Assembly: GCA_934756675.1 (NCBI GenBank)
Contig: CAKVLG010000003.1
Location: 55,440-119,439, forward strand
Length of the DNA stretch: 64,000 nucleotides
Reading direction: 5' to 3'
Source: an uncultured Clostridia bacterium
GTDB lineage: Bacteria > Bacillota > Clostridia > Christensenellales > UBA1242
Shown piece by piece: positions 29,835 through 38,855 of this stretch; positions within the stretch are counted from its first letter, which is position 1; each line of letters begins with the position of its first letter. The position numbers and the translations under genes are program-made. The notes under the pieces are model-generated. The model made no database searches. It saw only the letters and a list, made by a program, of their open reading frames with translations, and had not been told where the DNA came from.

Positions 29835-29843
29835 AAATCCTCC

Positions 29844-31061
29844 TTAGTAAATCGAGCTGCAAGCAACAGCTGTGCTCCAAGCCACTTGCAAGTTAAACCC
29901 ACCAGTTAGCGCGTCAACATCAAGTACTTCGCCAATAAATTGCAAGCCATTAACGATTTTACTTTTCATGTTGCTTGGATTAACAGATTTTAAATCTATG
30001 CCACCACTCGTGATAATTGCCCCGTCAATTTTTTCAAGCCCACCAATTTTATAATCAAAACCTTTGAGCAATTTGCAAAGTTCGTTTCTTTCATTTTCTG
30101 TTAATTGTGCAACTTTTTTAGTTAAATTTATATGCAACCTTTTTGAAAAAATACCAACCAAACTTTTTGGCAAAAGCCCTTCAAGTAGTGAAGAAAATTG
30201 TTTTGCTTTTAACCCTATTATATCGCGGTCAATTCTATTTCGAAGAACATCAAAAGAAAGTGCCGGCTTAAAATCTATTTCGAGCGTAGTACCAGCAACG
30301 TTCCTTGTTATATAACTTGACGCAGTTAGTGCAATTGGTCCACTCACACCATCGCTAGTAAAAAGCATTTCTCCAATCTCGCTGACGAACAATTCTTTTT
30401 GCTTATTTTTAACAGTTAGTCTAACATTTTTGAGCGACAATCCTTCAAGCTTTTTTGGTTCGTCCGAAATCAATTTTATGCCAACAAGTGCAGCGGTTGG
30501 AGCAATAATTTTATGCCCAGCACTCTCTGCAAAAGCATACCCATCACCCGTACTTCCAGTTAACGGATAACTTATGCCGCCAGTAGCAATAATTACGCTA
30601 TCAAACGTTTTTTCTGCATTATTTACAATAATTCCTTCGCATTTTGCGTTTTTTACAACAATGCCAAGTACATTTGTTTCGAGATTAACTTTCACTTTTA
30701 AACGCTTTAATTCGTTTTCTAAGCACTTTATTACATCACTAGATTTATCACTTTGCGGAAACACTCTTCCGCCGCGTTCAATCTTTATTTTTAACCCTAA
30801 ATCCTCAAAAAACTTTATTGTGTCTGCAGAGTTAAACCTAGCTTCGCTGCTCATCATAAACTTTTCACCATGAACAATATTTGCCAAAAAGTCTGACCCG
30901 GTAGCAACATTGCAAATATTACATCTACCCTTTCCTGTGATAAAAAGTTTTTTGCCAAGCTTCTCATTTTTTTCATAAAGAAAAACATCATGACCTTTGC
31001 GTGCGATCATGATTGCTGCCATCATTCCAGAAGCTCCACCACCAATTATAGCAACTTTCAT
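29844..31061 (-). CDS. NAD(P)/FAD-dependent oxidoreductase (HI0933/BaiN-like)
   Basis: Flavoprotein (405 residues) with the FAD-binding IIGGGASGMMAAIMIARKG at the N-terminus, GKGRCNICN, an ATGGISYPLTGSTGDGYAFA segment, and the C-terminal FAD contact GFNLQVAWSTAVACS. Family members are flavoproteins of mostly unknown function; BaiN of bile acid metabolism belongs here, but that role should not be assumed. Located between rluB and plsC, as in many Clostridia. Confidence 0.9.
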   Translation of the reverse strand: MKVAIIGGGASGMMAAIMIARKGHDVFLYEKNEKLGKKLFITGKGRCNICNVATGSDFLANIVHGEKFMMSSEARFNSADTIKFFEDLGLKIKIERGGRVFPQSDKSSDVIKCLENELKRLKVKVNLETNVLGIVVKNAKCEGIIVNNAEKTFDSVIIATGGISYPLTGSTGDGYAFAESAGHKIIAPTAALVGIKLISDEPKKLEGLSLKNVRLTVKNKQKELFVSEIGEMLFTSDGVSGPIALTASSYITRNVAGTTLEIDFKPALSFDVLRNRIDRDIIGLKAKQFSSLLEGLLPKSLVGIFSKRLHINLTKKVAQLTENERNELCKLLKGFDYKIGGLEKIDGAIITSGGIDLKSVNPSNMKSKIVNGLQFIGEVLDVDALTGGFNLQVAWSTAVACSSIY

Positions 31062-31071
31062 TTGTTACTCC

Positions 31072-31776
31072 TTAAAGTGATTTTAGGTAATCTACTTCAT
31101 ACTCTTTCAATTCGCGATATTTTCCACGAACAACACCGCCAAGCTTAAGCTCGCCAATACTCATGCGTTTAAGGAATATTACATTGTTACCAACAGCCTC
31201 GAACATTCTGCGAATTTCGTGATTTTTACCTTCGGTTATTGTGACTTCAAGTTTTGTAATCTTTCCGTCAAAAGATTTCTTTTCAACCTTTGCTTTGCCA
31301 AATCTTTCGCCATCTATAACTACACCATTACGGAGCACGGCAAGTGCGCCTTCTTTAACTTCGCCTTCAACCCTAACAATATATGTCTTTGGAACAGCGT
31401 GCGATGGGTGCGTTAGATTAAAAATTAAATCGCCATCATTTGTCAAAAGTAAAAGGCCTTCACTATTATAGTCAAGGCGTCCAACTGGTTTAACAAATCT
31501 AAGGTTTTCTGGCAAAAGATCAAGAACCGTCTTTCTTCCTTTTTCATCAGATACCGAACAAATATAACCTTTTGGTTTGTGCATCATAAGATACACCATA
31601 TCTTCTTTAGCTTTTACACTTTGGTCATCAACCAATACTTCATCATTTTCTTTTATATCGGTTGTAAGGTTGGTAACAACGACACCATTAACTTTAACCC
31701 TGCCACCAAGCACCAACTCTTCACTTTTTCTACGTGAAGCAATGCCTGCACCCGATAAATATTTATTAATTCTCAT
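31072..31776 (-). CDS. rluB: 23S rRNA pseudouridine synthase (RluB/RsuA family)
   Basis: 234 residues from the ATG at 31776, which has AAAGGG upstream. N-terminal S4 RNA-binding domain MRINKYLSGAGIASRRKSEE, catalytic Asp in PVGRLDYNSEGLLLLTNDG, and the C-terminal motif EGKNHEIRRMFEAVGNNV. Makes a pseudouridine in 23S rRNA. Ten bases before the flavoprotein gene. Confidence 0.93.
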   Translation of the reverse strand: MRINKYLSGAGIASRRKSEELVLGGRVKVNGVVVTNLTTDIKENDEVLVDDQSVKAKEDMVYLMMHKPKGYICSVSDEKGRKTVLDLLPENLRFVKPVGRLDYNSEGLLLLTNDGDLIFNLTHPSHAVPKTYIVRVEGEVKEGALAVLRNGVVIDGERFGKAKVEKKSFDGKITKLEVTITEGKNHEIRRMFEAVGNNVIFLKRMSIGELKLGGVVRGKYRELKEYEVDYLKSL

Positions 31777-31787
31777 AAAACCCTTTG

Positions 31788-32948
31788 TTAGCAAAAATCT
31801 TTGACAATTTTATAGAAATTATTTTTAAAACTATCTCCTTCTGCTTCTTTTATAGTATAGGTTTTACCGCAAAAAATCAAGTGTTTTCCAAGAGTTACGT
31901 TAATCTCTCCGCATATTGTATCTTTTTTAAATGGCGCATTTATCTCACTATCTAGTTTTGTTGTAATTTTAATATCATTTATTTCGCCATTTGCTAACGG
32001 ATAACTAAACCCACCCTTAACATAACAATCGACATTATTTATATTATCATCGCCATTAACTTTAACTTGCCCAGCGGTTTGATTTTGTTTTAAAATTTCA
32101 ACCATTTTATATGTATCAAAGGCTTTATCTAAAAGTGCTTCAGTTTGCTCAAACATTGGTTTACAGTTTAGCACTACACAAACAACTTGCATGCCATTTT
32201 TAGTTGCGCTGCCAACAAAACATCTTCCAGCTTTTCCAGTGTAGCCAGTTTTAACGCCGTCAGCATGCTCATAGTTTTTCAAAAGTTTATTCTTATTTTT
32301 AAGCAAGCGTTTTTCATTTTTATTTTTAGCGAACTCTTTAGAAATCGTGGTTTCTTTGGTTTTTACAATTTTGGCAAACTCCGGGTTTTTAAGAGCAATT
32401 GATGCGAGCAATGCTAAGTCGTATGGAGTTGTAAAATGTTTTTGATTATCAAGTCCGTGGGAATTGGCAAGATGAGTATCATTTGCACCAAGCGACTTAA
32501 CAAATTCATTTGTGTAATCTAAAAAATTTTGAACTGAACCAAAAACAGAAATAGCCAGTGCCATACTTGCATCATTACCACTTCTAAGCATTAAGCCATA
32601 TAATAGTTCCCTTATTGTTAAGTGTTCACCTTCTTCAAGATAAATGCTAGTACCAGGAATTATTGTAGCTTCCTTTGGAATACAAACAACTTTGTCTAGG
32701 TCATCACACCTAGACAAAACGCTAAGTGCAGTTACTATTTTTGTTGTGCTAGCCATAGGCATTTTCTCGTGCAATGATTTTTGATTTAATACTCTTTTCG
32801 ATTGAGTTTCCATAACACACATACCACGCATACTACTAAGATTTACTTTTTGATTTTTTGCAAAAGAAAAATTTGGCGTTTTAACAAAAAACGCAAAATT
32901 TAACACAATACAGAGTAAAAACACTAATATTTTACTTATTTTTACCAT
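31788..32948 (-). CDS. D-alanyl-D-alanine carboxypeptidase (DacF/DacB type, copy 1)
   Basis: Penicillin-binding protein of family S11 (386 residues) that trims peptidoglycan stem peptides. A signal peptide occupies the first 30 or so residues (hydrophobic ILVFLLCIVLNFAFFV). Active-site motifs: SxxK in MASTTKIVTAL, SxN in MLRSGNDASMALA, KTG in DGVKTGYTGKAGRC. Neighbouring ytfJ/ytfI homologues suggest a sporulation role in cortex or germ-cell-wall work. Overlaps the end of the GerW-like gene by 17 bases. Confidence 0.92.
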   Translation of the reverse strand: MVKISKILVFLLCIVLNFAFFVKTPNFSFAKNQKVNLSSMRGMCVMETQSKRVLNQKSLHEKMPMASTTKIVTALSVLSRCDDLDKVVCIPKEATIIPGTSIYLEEGEHLTIRELLYGLMLRSGNDASMALAISVFGSVQNFLDYTNEFVKSLGANDTHLANSHGLDNQKHFTTPYDLALLASIALKNPEFAKIVKTKETTISKEFAKNKNEKRLLKNKNKLLKNYEHADGVKTGYTGKAGRCFVGSATKNGMQVVCVVLNCKPMFEQTEALLDKAFDTYKMVEILKQNQTAGQVKVNGDDNINNVDCYVKGGFSYPLANGEINDIKITTKLDSEINAPFKKDTICGEINVTLGKHLIFCGKTYTIKEAEGDSFKNNFYKIVKDFC

Positions 32949-33339
32949 TTTTCTGATTTTTATCCTTATTTATAATTTTAGTTAAAACACTAGGAATCTC
33001 TGATAATAATTTTTCAAAAGCCGATCTATCATCGACTTTTATATAGTCAGTTCCAGTTTCACTATAACTAATAAACCCAATTGGCGTAACACAAAGCCCG
33101 GCACCACTACCACCAGCAAACGGAAAATTTTGAGTAACTTTTATATCTTTTTCTTTTGCATCATATTCGCCGCCACCAGCAACAAACCCCATAGACACCT
33201 TTGCAATTGGCACCAATGTTTTTGTTTCAGAAACAACTATTGGGTTACCAACAATTGTATCAACTTCCACCAGGTTTTTAATTTTACTCATAGCGCTTGT
33301 CATTAAACTTTCTATTCTGTTTTCATCATTAAGTTTCAC
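32932..33339 (-). CDS. ytfJ: sporulation/germination protein GerW (YtfJ)
   Basis: 135 residues. Conserved core VDTIVGNPIVVSETKTLVPI, SMGFVAGGGEY, FPFAGGSGAGLCVTPIGFI is diagnostic for the YtfJ/GerW family, which B. subtilis expresses during sporulation and needs for some germinant responses. Eleven bases overlap with the ytfI-like gene upstream; the pair is conserved in Bacillota. Confidence 0.94.
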   Translation of the reverse strand: MKLNDENRIESLMTSAMSKIKNLVEVDTIVGNPIVVSETKTLVPIAKVSMGFVAGGGEYDAKEKDIKVTQNFPFAGGSGAGLCVTPIGFISYSETGTDYIKVDDRSAFEKLLSEIPSVLTKIINKDKNQKNGKNK

Positions 33340-33886
33340 TATTTTTCTCCTTTATTGTCTTTTTACTTATAACTAAACATTTTAGCAACTTTATAATACT
33401 AATCGACACTGTAACAAAACTTGTGACTTCCATTACATCTTTATTATAGTTTGGATCAATATCAAGAAATTGATACACAAAATTATTTTTAGTTTTTATA
33501 ATAGCATAAAGCGAACTAAAAATACTTTCGCACACACCACAAACCAAAGCCGTTTTGCATGCATCTTGCTTATCACCAAACGCAAAATAAAACTCGATAA
33601 CTTCCACATTCATTTCTTTTAATATATTCTTAAACATTTCGTTTAATAAATCTTCATTTGTATTTTCCTTAAAAATCATATCGTTATTATTTTCAAATTC
33701 AAGTTTACCATTTTGAATAGAAAGTCTACCACAAAGCAGATTTATAAAAAGTGTTTTAACAGAATAAAAACCTTTGTTTTCCAAAAAGTTTAAATGTAAT
33801 TTTATCTTTATTTTAAACGGAAAGACCAACCACAGAAAAACAAACAAAAAAATAAACACTATAAGTAAAATCGTTTTATAATTCAT
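33329..33886 (-). CDS. ytfI: DUF2953 membrane-anchored protein (YtfI-like)
   Basis: 185 residues with an N-terminal membrane helix (about 5-24) and a beta-rich domain related to DUF2953. The C-terminus has a second hydrophobic patch (ISIIKLLKCLVISKK). Sequence similarity is modest; the call leans on its place directly before ytfJ, which is the normal ytfI-ytfJ arrangement. Probably a sporulation gene; function unknown. Confidence 0.75.
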   Translation of the reverse strand: MNYKTILLIVFIFLFVFLWLVFPFKIKIKLHLNFLENKGFYSVKTLFINLLCGRLSIQNGKLEFENNNDMIFKENTNEDLLNEMFKNILKEMNVEVIEFYFAFGDKQDACKTALVCGVCESIFSSLYAIIKTKNNFVYQFLDIDPNYNKDVMEVTSFVTVSISIIKLLKCLVISKKTIKEKNSET

Positions 33887-33918
33887 ACTTATAGTGTTTG
33901 CAAAATTTTTATTTTTAT

Positions 33919-34602
33919 CTATACAAAATCGGTATCATCGTCACTATCTTGAGCCGTTGAATCATCTACCATTTCGCTAGCTGCTGCAATGTTTTTTAGA
34001 CCAAGTTTTTTCTCCATATCTTCATCAGACTCATCTTTAATTTCAAAGTGGTTATATAAACTATCTGATTTATTTTCGTGAATCACCTTAACACGCTCAA
34101 GCAATTCATTATAGTCTGGTAAATCATTGATTGACGAGATATTAAATCTTTTCAAGAACTCGTCTGTTGTACCAAAAAGTGTAGGTTTACCTACCGAATC
34201 TTTGCGACCAACAATTTGAATAAGGTTATGTTCCATTAAAATATTGATTGCATAGTCAGAGCTAACACCACGAATTTCTTCTATTTCAAGTCTTGTGATT
34301 GGTTGCTTATATGCAATAATTGCGGCGGTTTCAAGTGTTGCTTTAGATAAATTTCTTTGCCTTATCGGATTAAGCACCAATGCTACTTGATCTGAGTAAT
34401 TAGAATTTGTAGAAAACTGCAATTTATTGTTAAATTCATTCAACTTTATACCACTTTCTGCATTATATTTTGTTTTAAGCACTTCTACGGCATCTTTTAT
34501 CTCTTTTGGTTTTACATCTAAAAGTGATGCCATTTCATTAATATCAATAGCGTCACCAGATACAAATAATATGCTTTCTATAATATTTTCTAAGTTATTC
34601 AT
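33919..34602 (-). CDS. scpB: segregation and condensation protein B
   Basis: Winged-helix kleisin-associated subunit of the SMC-ScpAB condensin (227 residues). Typical IIESILFVSGDAIDINEMA start and IAYKQPITRLEIEEIRGV, VGRKDSVGKPTLFGTT. An extra acidic C-terminal tail of about 45 residues (MEKKLGLKNIAAASEMVDD followed by Asp-rich end) makes it longer than the usual 180-200. Start overlaps the end of scpA by eight bases. Confidence 0.95.
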   Translation of the reverse strand: MNNLENIIESILFVSGDAIDINEMASLLDVKPKEIKDAVEVLKTKYNAESGIKLNEFNNKLQFSTNSNYSDQVALVLNPIRQRNLSKATLETAAIIAYKQPITRLEIEEIRGVSSDYAINILMEHNLIQIVGRKDSVGKPTLFGTTDEFLKRFNISSINDLPDYNELLERVKVIHENKSDSLYNHFEIKDESDEDMEKKLGLKNIAAASEMVDDSTAQDSDDDTDFV

Positions 34603-35371
34603 GACTTAACTCCTTTTTAGTAATTTCTATATCACCAAGTGGTTCAGGTTGATTTACAATAATTAATTGATTTTTTAATAATTCCAATAGTGCCAAAAAT
34701 GTGTTTATTATTTCACTTTTTGAGTAATCTTCTTCAAAAAGTTCACTAAACATAAATCTATCTTTTTTAAGCAAACCATCTTTAATTTGAGCTATTTTTT
34801 GTGCAACAGTGAACCTGTCTTTAACAATTTTCTTTTCTTGGATTTCTTCTGATTTTTCACTCACTTTATGCATAAGTGACGAGAATGCATCAATCAATTT
34901 TTCAAACGACAAATCACCAAGTTCATATCTAAAACCAAACGCTTCTTTTTCTGGTTCCTTATAAAATTTGTCTGGGTCTTCGATAACCTTTAATTTTTCG
35001 GTAGCTTCTTTAAATAGTTTATATTCTTCGAGCTGTCTTATAAGTTTTTGTTCTGGATCTTCGGCATCTTCTTCAATTACTTCTGGTTTTGGTAATAATT
35101 TTTTAGATTTTATTTCAATTAACGTTGCTGCCATATCGATAAAGTCAGAGGCTTTTTCAACATCTATGTCATCAATATTTTGCATAATTTCTAGATATTG
35201 TTCGGTAATTTTTGAAATAAAAATATCATGAATATCAATCTTAGCATTTTTGATTAATTGCAACAACAAATCAAGCGGCCCTTCGAACTGGTCTAGCTTA
35301 AACCTAAACCCGTCACTTTCTTCCACTTCTTCATCAATTGCAATATTTTCTTGATCTAAATTCTCTTCCAT
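34595..35371 (-). CDS. scpA: segregation and condensation protein A
   Basis: Kleisin subunit of condensin (258 residues from the ATG at 35371). Core FKLDQFEGPLDLLLQLIKNA and IDIHDIFISKITEQYLEIM at the N-terminus, and FLALLELLKNQLIIVNQ at the C-terminal winged helix. The start MEENLDQEN has AGGTG upstream; a longer start at 35386 would overlap the M50 gene. Confidence 0.95.
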   Translation of the reverse strand: MEENLDQENIAIDEEVEESDGFRFKLDQFEGPLDLLLQLIKNAKIDIHDIFISKITEQYLEIMQNIDDIDVEKASDFIDMAATLIEIKSKKLLPKPEVIEEDAEDPEQKLIRQLEEYKLFKEATEKLKVIEDPDKFYKEPEKEAFGFRYELGDLSFEKLIDAFSSLMHKVSEKSEEIQEKKIVKDRFTVAQKIAQIKDGLLKKDRFMFSELFEEDYSKSEIINTFLALLELLKNQLIIVNQPEPLGDIEITKKELSHE

Positions 35372-35378
35372 AAAACAC

Positions 35379-36050
35379 CTACACAAACAAACTAAAAAAT
35401 TTACTCCATACCCACCTTAAGCCATCAAACATTGGATAAAGTGTGAAATTAAAATATATCGATGCAAACACATAAACTAAAATATACATAAACAAGGTAT
35501 TATGCTTTACAAATTCAACATATTTATTACCCGGCTTTGTCAACGCTTCCACAATTCTAAACCCATCAAGTGGATACACTGGTAATAAATTGAAAAATGC
35601 CATTGCCAGCGAAACCAATGCACCATAAGAGAAAAACAAATAATACATTACATATAAAAAATTACTAGGGGTGTATGGCACAAATGTTAAGAACGCAACA
35701 AGCAACCCCGTGAACACGACACCTTCGATTAGATTTGTAATAATACCAGCCAATGCAACTCTTACTTCACTTTTTCTGCCACGCTTAAAATTCCTTGGGT
35801 CAACTGGGACAGGTTTTGCCCAACCAAAACCAAAGATAAGCAAACATAGAAATCCTTTTAAATCAATATGAGCGAGCGGAGCTAAGGTGTAGCGCTTCAA
35901 ATAATATGCCGTGTAGTCGCCTTCTTTTTTTGCTGCCCAGCTATGAGCAAACTCATGCGTTGGCATAACAATAAACAGAACTGACAAATAAGCAATCAGC
36001 CCAGCAAGTGCTTGTAACAAATCTCCACTGAATAACGATAAAAAGATCAT
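35379..36050 (-). CDS. site-2-type membrane metalloprotease (M50, YwhC-like)
   Basis: 223 residues with about five membrane helices. Zinc motif HEFAH within VMPTHEFAHSWAAKKEGD, and the second motif FFNLLPVYPLDGFRIVEAL with the NxxPxxxLDG pattern. Substrate unknown. It precedes scpA in many Clostridia. GGGGTAA acts as Shine-Dalgarno. Confidence 0.92.
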   Translation of the reverse strand: MIFLSLFSGDLLQALAGLIAYLSVLFIVMPTHEFAHSWAAKKEGDYTAYYLKRYTLAPLAHIDLKGFLCLLIFGFGWAKPVPVDPRNFKRGRKSEVRVALAGIITNLIEGVVFTGLLVAFLTFVPYTPSNFLYVMYYLFFSYGALVSLAMAFFNLLPVYPLDGFRIVEALTKPGNKYVEFVKHNTLFMYILVYVFASIYFNFTLYPMFDGLRWVWSKFFSLFV

Positions 36051-36107
36051 TGTTTACCCCAAGTAGATTTTAACACATTTTTTATTTTTAAGTCAATTTT
36101 ATATCAT

Positions 36108-36138
36108 AAAAAAATAGCCAATTACATGGCTATTTTTT
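36108..36138. terminator. intrinsic terminator after the second dacF-type gene
   Basis: AAAAAAATAGCC - AATTACAT - GGCTATTTTTTT, twelve-pair stem; symmetrical, but both neighbours are on the minus strand, so it ends the 36157 gene. Confidence 0.9.
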
Positions 36139-36156
36139 TGTATTAATTTGTATACT

Positions 36157-37311
36157 TTACCATCGCTCTACAAGTTTAGTTATAACATCTTGTAGTGAAA
36201 GTACAGGTACAAAATCCATTGTTACAAGGTTAGCTTCATCAACGACAATCCCATTTGTTTCTGTTAAATAAATTTTTCCAACAACAGTGCCAGCTGCAAG
36301 TGGAGCTTTTTGTGGCTCAATTTTTGTAACAATTTTATATTCACCTATTTCATTGTTTTTCTCAAAAATACACAAATTTCTATCGGATTTCACACCAACA
36401 TTGCCACATTTTGCGTTTTTTACAACAATTTCAGCAACTTGTTTTTGATTGTCTACTATTATCTTATTAGTGTAATTAGCGAATGCATAACTATATAAAT
36501 CTTTTAATTCACTAAATCTTGTTTTAGAATCTTCTGCACCTAAAATACTTGCAATTATCCTTGTATCACCTTTTTTTGCAACACCGACAAAGCAATACTT
36601 GGCAGTATTTGTATGGCCTGTTTTTCCGCCTTGAATAAAATTAAAAGTTTTTACAAGTCTGTTTGTATTAACAAGTTCTGTTTTACGTCCACTTGGGTGA
36701 ATAATTTCATCCATCCAAACTTTACAATATCTATTAAAAATTTCATTATCAATAATTTGCTTAATAGCTTTGCTCATATCTTTTGCTGTCGAATATGCGT
36801 TTAGTGATGGCAACCCTGTTGAATTTTCGAAATTACTATTTGTCATACCAATGCTTTTTGCATACTCATTCATTTTATGCACAAATATATTTTCTGTGCC
36901 ACTTACGTGCTCACTTATTGCAACCATACTATCATTTGCCGATGCGATGACAATTGTTTTAATAAGCTCTTCTAGCCCGTACGAGCTTCCAGCATCTAGA
37001 AATGCAGAACTACCTTCTGTATCAGCAGCAGTTTTGCTTACTGTTATTTTGTCGCTAAGTTTAACATTTCCCTTGTTTATTTCATCAAAAACTACTGCGA
37101 GCGACACAACTTTTGTCATGCTTGCAATTGGTCTTTTTTCTTCGGCATTCTTCTCATATACCACTTTACCGCTATAATAGTCGCACACGTATGCGGCTGG
37201 CGATTTTATTTCTAAATCATCACTTGCGGCAAACACACAATCTTTAAGAGATTGTATTGGTAACATACAAAGAGCAAGAATAATAGCAATTATAAAACAT
37301 ATCTTTTTCAT
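36157..37311 (-). CDS. dacF: D-alanyl-D-alanine carboxypeptidase (DacF type, copy 2)
   Basis: S11 penicillin-binding protein (384 residues). Signal peptide MKKICFIIAIILALCMLPI. Motifs: SxxK in IASMTKVVSLA, SxN in VIASANDSMVAI, KTG in IQGGKTGHTNTAK, and a C-terminal beta domain with a membrane-proximal end. Next to spoIIM and 1.5 kb from the spo0A/spoIVB pair; sporulation-linked DacF is likely. The relation to the first copy 4 kb downstream is about 35-40 percent by eye. Confidence 0.92.
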   Translation of the reverse strand: MKKICFIIAIILALCMLPIQSLKDCVFAASDDLEIKSPAAYVCDYYSGKVVYEKNAEEKRPIASMTKVVSLAVVFDEINKGNVKLSDKITVSKTAADTEGSSAFLDAGSSYGLEELIKTIVIASANDSMVAISEHVSGTENIFVHKMNEYAKSIGMTNSNFENSTGLPSLNAYSTAKDMSKAIKQIIDNEIFNRYCKVWMDEIIHPSGRKTELVNTNRLVKTFNFIQGGKTGHTNTAKYCFVGVAKKGDTRIIASILGAEDSKTRFSELKDLYSYAFANYTNKIIVDNQKQVAEIVVKNAKCGNVGVKSDRNLCIFEKNNEIGEYKIVTKIEPQKAPLAAGTVVGKIYLTETNGIVVDEANLVTMDFVPVLSLQDVITKLVERW

Positions 37312-37358
37312 AATTTCACCTCAATCTTAGTATTATAAAACAAAGGTAAAATTATTCA

Positions 37359-37982
37359 CTAGAAACTAATAACAATTAAACTTTTAACAAGAAGCGGAAT
37401 TATTATCGTATGCACAATACAAACAAAAACACTCATAATAAAGCAAGATAATAGTAATCCACCATACTTTGTGTAGCTGCAAGAACTTTTATAATCCATA
37501 TTAAATCTTCTTGCAACATAAGCCCTGCTTATGCTTACCCCGCAAAAAAATGCCATTACAATTAAGTTTGCAAGATTGATTGGAATTATTAGCAGCAACG
37601 AATTAACAACACCGCTTACACCATAAAGAGATATTATTGCCCCACACGAAACAACAAGTAGCATGCATTGATATCCAATAACCAAAACAGCAATGAAAGA
37701 TGTATATATTGTAAGCGTTGTTAAAAAGATAATAAGTAAAAATAAAATTGAGTTTAAAATTTTACTAAAAAATAGTGACGAAATATTTACAGAGCCATTT
37801 ATATATTCAAACAAGTTTTTGTCTACTGGCGACAAGATATTTTCGTATGTCGATGATGAAAATACAATAAAAAAACCTAAACCAATACCAAACACAATTG
37901 CGAGCACAACAAAAAAATACACCCAAAAATTGTTTTTCAGATGCATTTTTATTTCAAATATAAATCTATCAAAATGCGTCAT
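37359..37982 (-). CDS. spoIIM: stage II sporulation protein M
   Basis: Polytopic membrane protein (207 residues, five to six helices) of the SpoIIM/DUF95 family, part of the SpoIID-SpoIIM-SpoIIP machine for septal peptidoglycan degradation and engulfment. Family positions seen: NFWVYFFVVLAIVFGIGLGF, LYGVSGVVNSLLLIIPINLA. Similarity is moderate but the topology, length and sporulation neighbourhood agree. Confidence 0.85.
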   Translation of the reverse strand: MTHFDRFIFEIKMHLKNNFWVYFFVVLAIVFGIGLGFFIVFSSSTYENILSPVDKNLFEYINGSVNISSLFFSKILNSILFLLIIFLTTLTIYTSFIAVLVIGYQCMLLVVSCGAIISLYGVSGVVNSLLLIIPINLANLIVMAFFCGVSISRAYVARRFNMDYKSSCSYTKYGGLLLSCFIMSVFVCIVHTIIIPLLVKSLIVISF

Positions 37983-38017
37983 ATTAAATTATATGTCGCA
38001 AATATTTTTGTATGATA

Positions 38018-38746
38018 TTAAGCATATAATTCTTCAGCTAAAAACAAAATAAACGAACGAATAAATTCTGAATTACTAGATTTATCCATAGCTTCCGCTA
38101 AGTTGTAATATTTTGTATTTTCGAGCTTGCGGTAATCGAGATCCAGCGAAGATTGGTTAAGCGCAATTCGAATGCATCTTTCTACCGAGCCACTGCTAAC
38201 ATTTCTTCTTTCACCAACAGCACGATAAACCTTCATCATATTTGCACCATACTTGTTTTTATCGCGACTAATTATTTCAATGGCATCTTTTAAATATCCA
38301 TAACCTTTAAATCTTTTCTTAACTTCCAAAATATCGAGAACTTCGGTAATACGTTGCGGCGAAACAAAGAAACCATTGCATGTATCATTCCCAAATGGGT
38401 GTTTAATTCTTAAAAAAACATTGTAAAGCTGAACATCAACATCTTTAATAAAATAACTATAATCAATATATGGAACATTAAAACAAGTGTTAGAAAATGT
38501 CGCAATACAAATTTCAACAAAACTACTCTTAATTATTTTTAGCGTATCTTTAAGCAAATCATCAATTTTATCTTTTATAACAATAATCCCATTAGGTCTA
38601 TCCTGTTCGATCCTAATAAACAAATCTTCCATATTATAGACTTTATCTATAAGCGAAAAATTGCAAACCTTCATAAATTCTTTAAGTTTATCACTTATTT
38701 TGTAACTATTGTCACAATAAATTAAAATTTTGATTTCTTCTTTCAT
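38018..38746 (-). CDS. spo0A: Spo0A-like sporulation regulator with degenerate receiver domain
   Basis: 242 residues. The C-terminal 110 match the Spo0A DNA-binding domain: ITEVLDILEVKKRFKGYGYL, then MKVYRAVGERRNVSSGSVER as the recognition region, and a final NSEFIRSFILFLAEEL. It follows spoIVB, the invariant position of spo0A in Bacillota. The N-terminal part keeps the receiver outline, but the acidic pair reads YCDNS in place of ADDN, the phospho-acceptor strand reads GIIVIKDKIDD instead of LLDIIMP, and the Lys is followed by Asp (FIKDV) instead of KPF. Phosphorelay control is therefore doubtful. Lower-probability alternative: a Spo0A paralogue. Confidence 0.82.
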   Translation of the reverse strand: MKEEIKILIYCDNSYKISDKLKEFMKVCNFSLIDKVYNMEDLFIRIEQDRPNGIIVIKDKIDDLLKDTLKIIKSSFVEICIATFSNTCFNVPYIDYSYFIKDVDVQLYNVFLRIKHPFGNDTCNGFFVSPQRITEVLDILEVKKRFKGYGYLKDAIEIISRDKNKYGANMMKVYRAVGERRNVSSGSVERCIRIALNQSSLDLDYRKLENTKYYNLAEAMDKSSNSEFIRSFILFLAEELYA

Positions 38747-38855
38747 ATTCTTACCGCCGACTGGTTATATTCTAACAAACTTAAATAGAAAAAGCAACTC
38801 AAATTTTCAAAATTTTACAAATATTTTCAAAAATGATTATTTTTCATAAATTTTA

